This document shows, piece by piece, positions 51,884 to 60,016 of a stretch of 64,000 nt of DNA. Both the position numbers and the translations under genes were made by a program. Source of the DNA: Aminipila sp963524205 (GTDB taxonomy: Bacteria > Bacillota > Clostridia > Peptostreptococcales > Anaerovoracaceae); assembly GCA_963524205.1 (NCBI GenBank), contig CAURED010000015.1, positions 1-64,000 on the forward strand, written 5' to 3'. The notes under the pieces are model-generated. The model did not search any database, was not told where the DNA came from, and worked only from the letters and a program-made list of their open reading frames with translations. Positions within the stretch are counted from its first letter, which is position 1. Every line of letters starts with the position of its first letter.

Positions 51884-54184
51884 TTAATTAAGTATACCCT
51901 TTCTAAAGAATTTATCTAGAGTTCTCTGGGCCCCTAAAACCCATAAAACGTCTCCTTCTTCAATTTGTGTATTTTTATTTGGACTTATTATGGATAGCGC
52001 ATCTCTATCTATACCTATAACAAAGCCATGATATTTTTCTTTTACATTTGACATCTGAATAGTTCTATTACAGAATTCACACTGATTTGTTACATTAACT
52101 GCCATACAAAGCAAATGATTTTCTCTATCTGTGGAAGTAAAAATCTGCCTATAGGTATAATCTCGTAATGTTAGTTTAGCTTTTCTTTTCTTAGTAACAG
52201 CAGTGGTTTGAATGGCCATTTCATAGGAATCAAGATTATGCCTTTTTCCCATGGCTACAATAATATCTCCTTCTTCTATGCCTGTTTCTATATCAGGAAT
52301 ATTTATATGCCTGCCTTTCCTTATAATCTTTATAATTTGTACTCCTAGTTTACGTCTGGCGAAAAAACTTTTTTCTGGTTTCTCTATCAATATTTCATTA
52401 ACTTCATATTCTTCTACTAATAAAGTCTCATCAAGCCACCTGTATTCCTCGGTAATGCCCCTCTCTTTCTTCTTCTTTTCTAATATACGTTCATTAAAAT
52501 TTGCTATAAATCTTGTTTCAATTTTAATGGAATTACTCGCCATAAAATCAGATTTTATACTGAAAATTACAATTATTAAAGCTATTATCCAAAGAATCCA
52601 TAGATGGATATCTGTAAGGGTATTAATAGTGAGCATTACAAAAAAAACAGATACAAGAACTCTCACACTGGCAAATACTAAAAGGGGGAGCCTATTAGTC
52701 TTACTTTTAAGCCATAGTTTAATATAAACAATATTTCTTTTATATGACATCAAATTGATCATTGGCGCCATGAATGCTACTGTCAATCCAACGGTAATCC
52801 ATCTTGCAAGGTTAGTTTCCATTCCATAATTCCATAATGCAGGAAGTATAACCTGCGTACCAATTATATATATACAAATCAAAATTACTGTGATAATAGC
52901 TGTTCTTTGTATATATTTACCTAAAAATTCCTTCCAATCTGGATCTTTTTCATTTTCATTCTGCTTTTCCGAAGTATATTGTTTTATAGCCTTTAATGTT
53001 CGTTTTGGTAATCTCCTGCTTATTATTGAATAAGCGGAATCTATTTTCTTAATAAACATCGGCGTTGTAAAGGTTGTTATTACAGATACAGATACTACTA
53101 TTGGATATAAGAAATGGCTTGTTACCCCCAAAGAGTTTCCTAAAGAAGCTATAATAAATGAGAATTCACCTATTTGAACCATACTCATTCCCGTACCAAC
53201 CGCTGTGCGTAGCGATTGGCCAGACAATAACACACCAATACTAGAAAAAACCATCTGTCCAACTATAGTAACAAACGTAAGTATTATAATCGGTCCTATA
53301 TATTGAAGAATTAAATCTGGATTTACAAGCATTCCCACTGACACAAAAAATATTGCACCAAATAGATCTTTTATGGGTTTTACAAGATCCTCAATTCGTT
53401 CAGCCTTAACAGTGCCTGCAAGTATAGATCCTGCCAGAAATGCTCCCAAAGCAGAAGAAAATCCCATGTAATTTGCAATCACTACCATAGCAAGGCAAAG
53501 CCCTAAGGACACAATAAGCAAAGTTTCATCATTTAGGTATTTATCAGCTTTCTTTAGTACTGTAGGTATCAAATATATACCTAAAAGCAACCATAATATT
53601 AAGTAGAGCAGCAACTTACCTATCTCACTGCCTAATTCAATTCCTGACACATCTTTACTTACAGAAATAGTGGAAAGCACAATCATCATAAATATGGCTA
53701 CCACATCTTCAATTACTAATGTCCCCAATACTAATTGTGCATATTTTTTAGTCTTTAATTTTAATTCTTCATAAGCCTTTAATATGATCATGGTAGAAGA
53801 CATAGACAACATACCACCTAAGAAAATACTATCCATTTGGCCCCATCCCATAGCTAGTCCTGCACCATATCCAATAAATACCATTGATGTTATAACCGTA
53901 GCAGCTGTTACAATAGCACTTCCACCAATATTAGCTATTTTATGGAAGCTAAATTCAAGGCCCAAAGCAAACATGATAAAAATAACGCCCAGCTCAGCCC
54001 AAAGGTTTATATTTTCAACATCAATAATAGTTGGAAATATAGAAAAGTTAGCACTAGTTAAAAACCCCGCCAAAATATACCCTAAAACTAAAGGTTGTTT
54101 TATTTTTTTAAAAATAATAGTGATAATACTAGCTACTGCAAGTATTAACGCTAAATCACGTATCAAGATATCAAGATGCCCCAT
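51884..54184 (-). CDS. CPA2-family cation:proton antiporter with TrkA-C-type domains
   Basis: 766 residues. The N-terminal half has about 12 helices of a Na+(K+)/H+ exchanger (KQPLVLGYILAGFLTSANFS, LLVIEDVVAIFMMIVL, GFSSALGAFLAGSILAGT). A second membrane block of four helices follows at about 425-540. Two soluble TrkA-C-like parts are at the end (about 585-670 and 680-766), for example GIEEGDIIVAMGKRHNLDSY and IEEGDVLWVLGAQRTLDKF. These bind nucleotides or c-di-AMP in relatives. It regulates cytoplasmic K+ or Na+. The start lies next to the histidine kinase stop, in the same direction. Confidence 0.88.
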   Translation of the reverse strand: MGHLDILIRDLALILAVASIITIIFKKIKQPLVLGYILAGFLTSANFSIFPTIIDVENINLWAELGVIFIMFALGLEFSFHKIANIGGSAIVTAATVITSMVFIGYGAGLAMGWGQMDSIFLGGMLSMSSTMIILKAYEELKLKTKKYAQLVLGTLVIEDVVAIFMMIVLSTISVSKDVSGIELGSEIGKLLLYLILWLLLGIYLIPTVLKKADKYLNDETLLIVSLGLCLAMVVIANYMGFSSALGAFLAGSILAGTVKAERIEDLVKPIKDLFGAIFFVSVGMLVNPDLILQYIGPIIILTFVTIVGQMVFSSIGVLLSGQSLRTAVGTGMSMVQIGEFSFIIASLGNSLGVTSHFLYPIVVSVSVITTFTTPMFIKKIDSAYSIISRRLPKRTLKAIKQYTSEKQNENEKDPDWKEFLGKYIQRTAIITVILICIYIIGTQVILPALWNYGMETNLARWITVGLTVAFMAPMINLMSYKRNIVYIKLWLKSKTNRLPLLVFASVRVLVSVFFVMLTINTLTDIHLWILWIIALIIVIFSIKSDFMASNSIKIETRFIANFNERILEKKKKERGITEEYRWLDETLLVEEYEVNEILIEKPEKSFFARRKLGVQIIKIIRKGRHINIPDIETGIEEGDIIVAMGKRHNLDSYEMAIQTTAVTKKRKAKLTLRDYTYRQIFTSTDRENHLLCMAVNVTNQCEFCNRTIQMSNVKEKYHGFVIGIDRDALSIISPNKNTQIEEGDVLWVLGAQRTLDKFFRKGILN

Positions 54185-55150
54185 TTAGTCCTCTTTCCTA
54201 TTAAATATAACGGTGAATGTAGTTCCTTCTCCTAATGTACTTTTTACACTAACTTCTGCATTAAATAAAAAAGCAATGTGTTTAACAATAGAAAGTCCTA
54301 ATCCCGTTCCACCACCTTTTTTAGTTCTTGATTTATCTACTCTGTAAAATCTCTCAAACAATCTATCAAAATGTTGTTCAGATATTCCGATTCCATTATC
54401 AGTAACTTCAATATACACCTTATCATTGTTCATAAAAGATGAAACCAGTATCTTTCCCTTTTGATCTTCTTTAGAATACTTTATAGCATTCTCAATTAAG
54501 TTCATCATCATTTGAATAAAACGGTCAACATTTCCTTCAATAAAACATCCATCTACTAGTTTTGTTTCTATTTTAATATTTTTACTGTTTGCAAGGGGTT
54601 CCATTGTAGAAATCATTTTAATCAGACTGTCCTTTATATCGATCTTTGCAATGTCCAAGGGAGCTCTTTTATTTTCAATATCTGAAAGTACCAGCACATC
54701 TTCAATCAACCGTTCTAACCTAGAAGTTTCAATGGCAATAATGTCAATAAATTTATTCCTTATTTCAGGATTTTCAGCTGCACCATCCTGTAATGTCTCA
54801 ATAAATCCCGAAATCGAAGTGAGGGGAGTTTTTAATTCATGTGTTACATTTGCCACAAATTCACTTCTTATCTGCTCTGCTTTCTTATTCTCTTCTGTTG
54901 TTTTAACCATCTGCTCTTGAAGTTTATGCACCGGTTTCATTATTTGATTATACATAAATAATGAAAAAATTCCAGAGCATAACACGCATATAAGCATAGT
55001 GATGCCAAAGTATTTATTATTAAGCATAAATGAGAAAGCACTGTCATGTGCATTTGATTCTATAGAAACAAAATAAGCCATAACAAATAAAAGCAAAACA
55101 ACATTACATGCAGTTATCCCCACTGAAGCCATTAAAAATCTCTTTTTCAT
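54185..55150 (-). CDS. Sensor histidine kinase (PhoR-like)
   Basis: 321 residues. Two N-terminal helices flank a very short outer loop (about 30-45). There is a linker without PAS domain, then the H-box FVANVTHELKTPLTSISGFI. The N-box is MMNLIENAIKYS, G1 is VTDNGIGIS, and G2 is GGGTGLGLSIVKHI. The start overlaps the response regulator stop by 4 nt, so the two form one two-component unit. The tiny sensor loop suggests detection in the membrane or through partner proteins. Confidence 0.92.
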   Translation of the reverse strand: MKKRFLMASVGITACNVVLLLFVMAYFVSIESNAHDSAFSFMLNNKYFGITMLICVLCSGIFSLFMYNQIMKPVHKLQEQMVKTTEENKKAEQIRSEFVANVTHELKTPLTSISGFIETLQDGAAENPEIRNKFIDIIAIETSRLERLIEDVLVLSDIENKRAPLDIAKIDIKDSLIKMISTMEPLANSKNIKIETKLVDGCFIEGNVDRFIQMMMNLIENAIKYSKEDQKGKILVSSFMNNDKVYIEVTDNGIGISEQHFDRLFERFYRVDKSRTKKGGGTGLGLSIVKHIAFLFNAEVSVKSTLGEGTTFTVIFNRKED

Positions 55151-55836
55151 CTCATTTTGTAACCCTTCCCGCGTATTGTCTGTATATATTTGTCTTCATT
55201 ATCATCTTGACCCAGTTTTTTTCTTAAATAACGGATATGTACATCTACAGTTCTTGTTTCACCTACAAAATCAATTCCCCAGACTTTATCTAAAAGCTGA
55301 TCTCTTGAGAAAACATGTCCTCTATTTTCTGTTAAAAAGCATAACAGTTCAAACTCTTTCAGTGTAAGTTCAACCTGTTTTCCTGCCACAATAACCTCAT
55401 GCCTGTCTGTATTAATTTCTATGTCATCTATACTAATAATATAATCATCTATGCTATCAGAAGAATTGTTTTCTTCATATCTTCTTAAAACAGCCTTTAT
55501 TCTAGCCATTAATTCACGTACACTAAATGGTTTTGTGATATAGTCATCTGCACCAAATTCAAGGCCCAATATTTTATCTACTTCATCACTTTTGGCTGTA
55601 AGCATTATAATAGGAGTTTTATTTCCTTCTTCCCTCAATTCTCTGCAAATTTCATGTCCATTCTTGCCTGGCAGCATTAAGTCTAAAAGAATTAAATCAG
55701 GCTTTTGTTTGTGTACTAAAGTAATACCCAGCAAACCGTCCTCAGCGCTTATATAATCATAACCATTATTTTTCAAGTTATAACCAACTAATTCTATAAT
55801 ATTGGGTTCATCCTCAATTATTAATATCTTTTTCAT
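55147..55836 (-). CDS. OmpR/PhoB-family response regulator
   Basis: 229 residues. Receiver: acidic pocket IIEDEP, phosphorylated Asp in DLILLDLMLPG, and IITLTAKSD-type switch strand with Lys in YITKPFSVREL. The winged-helix effector ends GETRTVDVHIRYLRKKLG, then YIQTIRGKGYKM. It pairs with the following kinase. A Na/phosphate cotransporter gene lies upstream in the same direction, so phosphate control is plausible but unproven. Confidence 0.93.
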   Translation of the reverse strand: MKKILIIEDEPNIIELVGYNLKNNGYDYISAEDGLLGITLVHKQKPDLILLDLMLPGKNGHEICRELREEGNKTPIIMLTAKSDEVDKILGLEFGADDYITKPFSVRELMARIKAVLRRYEENNSSDSIDDYIISIDDIEINTDRHEVIVAGKQVELTLKEFELLCFLTENRGHVFSRDQLLDKVWGIDFVGETRTVDVHIRYLRKKLGQDDNEDKYIQTIRGKGYKMR

Positions 55837-55878
55837 TGTTTCCCTTCAATTCTGTATCACTAATCTCTGATACTATTT

Positions 55879-55929
55879 AAGCTGATACACTATCATGGAG
55901 TCAAAATATCATCCCAAGTATATCAGCTT
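55879..55929 (-). promoter_or_regulatory. Long hairpin between the phosphate cotransporter and the response regulator genes
   Basis: AAGCTGATA and TATCAGCTT arms with further ACT/AGT pairing around about 25 nt, about 13 bp in all. There is no T-run on the minus strand. It may be a partial terminator or processing site that tunes read-through from the cotransporter gene. Confidence 0.45.
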
Positions 55930-55979
55930 AATTTTAAGTTTGTATATTTAATTTTAACACAAATAACAGCTTTCATCAA

Positions 55980-57686
55980 TTATATAGAATCTTTAATTTC
56001 TTTACTTGGAATATTACTTTCTTTAAAATTTATATCAGCTAGTACTGCCTCTGCAATATTTTTACAAGAATCCCCAATTCTTTCAATATTATGAACTATA
56101 TCTGTATACATAACTGTAAATTCTGGTGAACATTTTTTATCATAAAGTCTTTTAATATGCTCTTTCTTCAATCTCTGTTCTGTTCTATTCATATCTTCTT
56201 CTTGAACTAGAACATCATTTGCAAGATTTATATCTCCAGTTTCAAGAGCTTTAATGGTTTCTCTCGTCATTCTTGAGGCCTGATCAAAACACTCATATAT
56301 TTCAGCACAAGCTATATCTGAAAACTCATAACCATGCTTAATCTTTTCATTGGTAAACTCAGCGATGTTTGTGCAATTATCACCAATATGTTCTATATCT
56401 GTAGCCATATGAATAAGTCCTGAAACCATTTTTCCCTGATGCTCTGTCAATGTATCGTTAGCAAATATTGAAGCTAGGTATTTCACCGTTTCGTCTTCAA
56501 GTGTATTAACGATTTCTTCTGTTTCAAACACACTATTTAATGCCTGTGTATCATTTGCCAGAAATGCTTTCTTTGCATCTGTAATCATCTGTAATGTAAA
56601 GTTTGCGATTCGGGAAAGTTCTTTTGTTGCAAGATGTATAGCAAATACTGGCTGTTCAATAATATTATAATCCAAATATACTGGTTGCGAAGGCAATCTG
56701 TCGTTATCTTTACCTGGAATAATTCTCATAACAATTTTAACTAAAAGCCAAATGAATGGTAAGAAAATAATTGTATTTATGATATTAAAAAACATATGTG
56801 CATTAGCAATCTGCCTTGATACAATTTCATATTCCAAACCTGTAGGTGAAATATATTTAATAAATCTACTGTACACAGGTATAAAAAACATAAATAAAAT
56901 TGTACCTGTAACATTAAAAATAATATGTGCAGCAGCAGTTCTTTTAGCATTAATCGATGCTCCTATTGATGCAAGTATGGCAGTAATTGTTGTCCCAATG
57001 TTAGTGCCAAATAAAATTGGTAATGCACCTTGAAGTCCAATAATGCTTGAAACCCCATCAGGGCCTACCTGACAGGCTAAATTTTGTAATACCGCAATAG
57101 AAGCAGAACTGCTCTGTATAACAAGGGTTACTAATGTACCAATTATAACTCCTAGAACAGGAACTTCTTTAACAGATAAAAACATTTGTGCTACTTCTGG
57201 CATTGCTGCTATGGGTTTCATAACATCTCCCATGGTATTTATCCCCATAAAGAGCAGTCCAAATGCAAAAATAGTCTGTCCAATATTTACCCAGCATTCT
57301 TTTTTCATAAAAAAATACATAACAAATCCAATAAGAATAAATACCCAGACATAATCCCCCACTTTAAATGCAATAAGCTGTGCTGTTATAGTTGTACCAA
57401 TATTTGCACCTAATATAATACTAATTGCTTGTGGTAAATTCATAAGCCCTGCGCTGACAAAGCCTATAACCATAACGGTTGTTGCACTACTGCTTTGCAG
57501 TACTGCTGTTGTTAAAGCACCTGCTAAAATACCTATTAATGGATTCTTTGTCAAAAGTGCCAAAACATTTCTCATTTTTTCTCCAGCAGCCTTTTGCAAA
57601 CCATCACTCATTAAGTTCATTCCATATATAAAAACAGCTAAGCCTCCAAATAATGTTATAATAACTTGAAACCAATTTATTTCCAT
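55980..57686 (-). CDS. Na+/phosphate cotransporter with C-terminal PhoU-like domain
   Basis: 568 residues. Two inverted NptA repeats with the sodium/phosphate motif appear as TAVLQSSSATTVMVIGFVSA and TLVIQSSSASIAVLQNLACQ, each with following GANIGTTITA / GTNIGTTITA. The C-terminal ~220 residues are PhoU-like helices (IANFTLQMITDAKKAFLAND, HMATDIEHIGDNCTNIAEF, DIVHNIERIGDSCKNIAEAV). It imports phosphate with sodium. It lies upstream of the two-component genes on the same strand. Confidence 0.94.
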   Translation of the reverse strand: MEINWFQVIITLFGGLAVFIYGMNLMSDGLQKAAGEKMRNVLALLTKNPLIGILAGALTTAVLQSSSATTVMVIGFVSAGLMNLPQAISIILGANIGTTITAQLIAFKVGDYVWVFILIGFVMYFFMKKECWVNIGQTIFAFGLLFMGINTMGDVMKPIAAMPEVAQMFLSVKEVPVLGVIIGTLVTLVIQSSSASIAVLQNLACQVGPDGVSSIIGLQGALPILFGTNIGTTITAILASIGASINAKRTAAAHIIFNVTGTILFMFFIPVYSRFIKYISPTGLEYEIVSRQIANAHMFFNIINTIIFLPFIWLLVKIVMRIIPGKDNDRLPSQPVYLDYNIIEQPVFAIHLATKELSRIANFTLQMITDAKKAFLANDTQALNSVFETEEIVNTLEDETVKYLASIFANDTLTEHQGKMVSGLIHMATDIEHIGDNCTNIAEFTNEKIKHGYEFSDIACAEIYECFDQASRMTRETIKALETGDINLANDVLVQEEDMNRTEQRLKKEHIKRLYDKKCSPEFTVMYTDIVHNIERIGDSCKNIAEAVLADINFKESNIPSKEIKDSI

Positions 57687-57790
57687 CTTGTTCTCCTCTC
57701 AATTGCACGTGATTATCACTATCATAGCCTGTCTCTATTATAGTATAAGGTAAACACACGCTGAAAAAGAGCAAAAATGTTAAACTATTG

Positions 57791-58861
57791 TTAATTTATT
57801 GTTAATTTTGTTGACAATTGTCTTATGCCGGAGCCAAAATCTCGTTCTATATTTATGGTTGTATAAAACATATTTTCTGCATATTGGTGAGTAAAAAAAC
57901 TATCCTCATCATAATCTATATATACCTTCTCTGAAGCTTGTTGTAGGCAGGCATCATCTTCTTGCTGCATATAATAATTTACTACACTAATTATTTTATC
58001 AAAAATTTGTTTTCCGAAAATATGTTCCATATAATTATCGAAATTGGCTTGTTTTATATCACTGCCCCATTTATCAACTTTGCAAATTTTATTGCAAACA
58101 GATATTAGCCATAGAGTTTCTTCACTTAATGAATTATCTCCATCAATAAAGATAAAATCAAATTGAGGTGCAGTTTGTATTGCATTTATAAACTTACAAA
58201 GTTCTTCAATATTCAAAAGTTTTAATTGATTTCTTCCTTTGGAAGCAGAAAATGTTTTTATGCCATAATCATCAGTAATTGTAAAATGATCAATTAATCC
58301 ACTGAAGTCTTTATTAGTTTCTAAATAATACAAATAATTTGAAACTGTTTTCTCTTCTTGTATTTTAAAATATCTGTCCGTCGATTCCAATTCTTCATAG
58401 TTAATATATAATACTTTTTTTCCATGGAATCTTGTTAATTCTTGTGCTAATGCCAAAGCTATAGAGGTTTTACCGGTACCACCTGCTGCACTGCAAAATA
58501 ATATTATTTTTCCAGTTTTTTTCATTGGACTTATAAATTTACTTCCAGTTTTTATACAATATAAAATAGTTAATCTCTTTGAAAGATTTTCGGCGGTATC
58601 ATATCTGTATAAAGTCTGCTTCAATTTAATTTGTTCTATTTGTGTTTTCTTCTCAATTAAACTTATATAACTATCTTCATTATTAGCTATCAGATAGTCA
58701 AGTAAAATTAGATCAAACTCTTTCATTTTTTCATAATTTTTAAACTCTTCACTAGATATAATTGTAAATAATATAGCTTTATTTTCCTCTGATACGCAAG
58801 TTGTCATTGCTTTAGCATACTCAAAATCATCCGTTACTAAAAGAATTGTAATTATTTCCAT
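57791..58861 (-). CDS. TadZ/CpaE-like ATPase
   Basis: 356 residues. The N-terminal ~110 residues resemble a degenerate response-regulator receiver (MEIITILLVTDDFEYAKAMT, FDLILLDYLI). The P-loop domain starts IILFCSAAGGTGKTSIALAL with the deviant Walker A of ParA/MinD proteins; YINYEELES and FDFIFIDGDNSLSEETLW follow. In Tad systems such proteins place the pilus machine at the cell pole. It is about 6 kb from the tad operon with unrelated genes between, so assignment to that system is inferred. Confidence 0.75.
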   Translation of the reverse strand: MEIITILLVTDDFEYAKAMTTCVSEENKAILFTIISSEEFKNYEKMKEFDLILLDYLIANNEDSYISLIEKKTQIEQIKLKQTLYRYDTAENLSKRLTILYCIKTGSKFISPMKKTGKIILFCSAAGGTGKTSIALALAQELTRFHGKKVLYINYEELESTDRYFKIQEEKTVSNYLYYLETNKDFSGLIDHFTITDDYGIKTFSASKGRNQLKLLNIEELCKFINAIQTAPQFDFIFIDGDNSLSEETLWLISVCNKICKVDKWGSDIKQANFDNYMEHIFGKQIFDKIISVVNYYMQQEDDACLQQASEKVYIDYDEDSFFTHQYAENMFYTTINIERDFGSGIRQLSTKLTIN

Positions 58862-58923
58862 AATTTGCTCCTTTATCCATATTTATATATAGTATAGCGC
58901 CTTATGGAAATAATTGTCAATAT

Positions 58924-59652
58924 TTACCTATTATTTTCTTTCTCTTTAATCAATTCATGAAGTTTTGCTAAAGCCTTATCTAATCCACCGATTTCATGAA
59001 TCAAACCTACTTTTACTGCATCATGACTAAATAGAACAGTACCTACATCATTAGACATATTATCAGTACAGTTCATTAATTCAACAATATGATTTCTTTC
59101 AGCATTAGATGTTCTTATAATGAAATCAATAATTCTATCTTGCATTTTTCTAAAATATTCATAAGTTGGTTCTGCCCCAATAATCATACCACTCATTCTA
59201 ATTGGATGAAGAGTCATGGTTGCACTTTCTGCAATAAATGAATAATCCGCAGCTGTCGCAAGAGGTATTCCGATACTATGCCCTCCTCCTAAAACTAACG
59301 AAACTGTTGGTTTTGAAAGTGTCGCAATTAATTCAGATATAGCCAATCCAGCTTCCACATCACCGCCTACAGTGTTTAGAATCGTCAGAAGACCTTTTAT
59401 ATTATGATTCTGTTCCACTGCAGTTAGCTGAGGTATAATATGCTCATACTTTGTAGTTTTATCAATAGGTGCCGCAAAAGTGTGACCTTCAATGCTCCCT
59501 ATAATGGGCAGACATAAAATATCACTTTTGAAATCGTCTACTGTATTAGTGATACCTAATTCTTTTATATTTTCCTTTGTTTCTGCACTGTCAGCTTCTT
59601 CTTTTCCTTCATTTTCCTTTATTTCTTCTTCCTTATTCATAAAATTGTTCAT
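58924..59652 (-). CDS. tepA: ClpP-like serine protease, TepA family
   Basis: 242 residues. A Glu/Lys-rich N-terminal tail (about 1-35) precedes the ClpP fold. GLLTILNTVGGDVEAGLAIS holds the oxyanion glycine region, the nucleophile Ser is in LVLGGGHSIGIPLATAA, and the His is in ATMTLHPIRM. TepA (YmfB) proteins are cytoplasmic, Clp-like translocation-enhancing peptidases. AAGGAGCG precedes the ATG. In clostridia the gene often lies next to a YlmC/YmxH gene, as here on the opposite strand. Confidence 0.9.
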   Translation of the reverse strand: MNNFMNKEEEIKENEGKEEADSAETKENIKELGITNTVDDFKSDILCLPIIGSIEGHTFAAPIDKTTKYEHIIPQLTAVEQNHNIKGLLTILNTVGGDVEAGLAISELIATLSKPTVSLVLGGGHSIGIPLATAADYSFIAESATMTLHPIRMSGMIIGAEPTYEYFRKMQDRIIDFIIRTSNAERNHIVELMNCTDNMSNDVGTVLFSHDAVKVGLIHEIGGLDKALAKLHELIKEKENNR

Positions 59653-59719
59653 AAAACGCTCCTTACGTAAATAAAATTAATAAATGTTTTAATTATTATT
59701 TGCTAAATGGGGGTTCATT

Positions 59720-59956
59720 ATGCGACTAAGTGAAATAGGAGATAAAGAAATCGTTGATTTACGAAATGGCAGTAGACATGGTCAGCTTTGGGATGCAGAA
59801 ATGTTGTTTGAAAAAGATACCGGCAAAATTAAATCCATTCTTGTTCCTAACTTACAATCAAAAATAGGTTTTCTTGCTGGTCACGATTTTATGCAGCTTC
59901 CCTGGAGCTCCATTGTAAAAATAGGAGAAGATATTATTATATTTGAAAGTCAATAG
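59720..59956 (+). CDS. YlmC/YmxH-family sporulation protein (PRC barrel)
   Basis: 78 residues. MRLSEIGDKEIVDLRNGSRH is the PRC-barrel start, followed by GQLWDAEMLFEKDTGKIKSI and PWSSIVKIGEDIIIFES. This matches the small YlmC/YmxH proteins found in spore formers. The exact role is unknown. It is divergent from tepA and convergent with ppdK. Confidence 0.9.
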   Translation: MRLSEIGDKEIVDLRNGSRHGQLWDAEMLFEKDTGKIKSILVPNLQSKIGFLAGHDFMQLPWSSIVKIGEDIIIFESQ

Positions 59957-59975
59957 ATTATATTCCAAAATTAGT

Positions 59976-60008
59976 AATGACCAATCAGGTTTCTCCCAAT
60001 TGGTCATT
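59976..60008. terminator. Bidirectional terminator between the YlmC-like gene and ppdK
   Basis: A 10-bp perfect stem AATGACCAAT / ATTGGTCATT. T-rich sequence lies on the plus side (CTATTATTTTA), and TACTAATTTT lies on the minus side. It serves two convergent genes. Confidence 0.72.
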
Positions 60009-60016
60009 CTATTATT

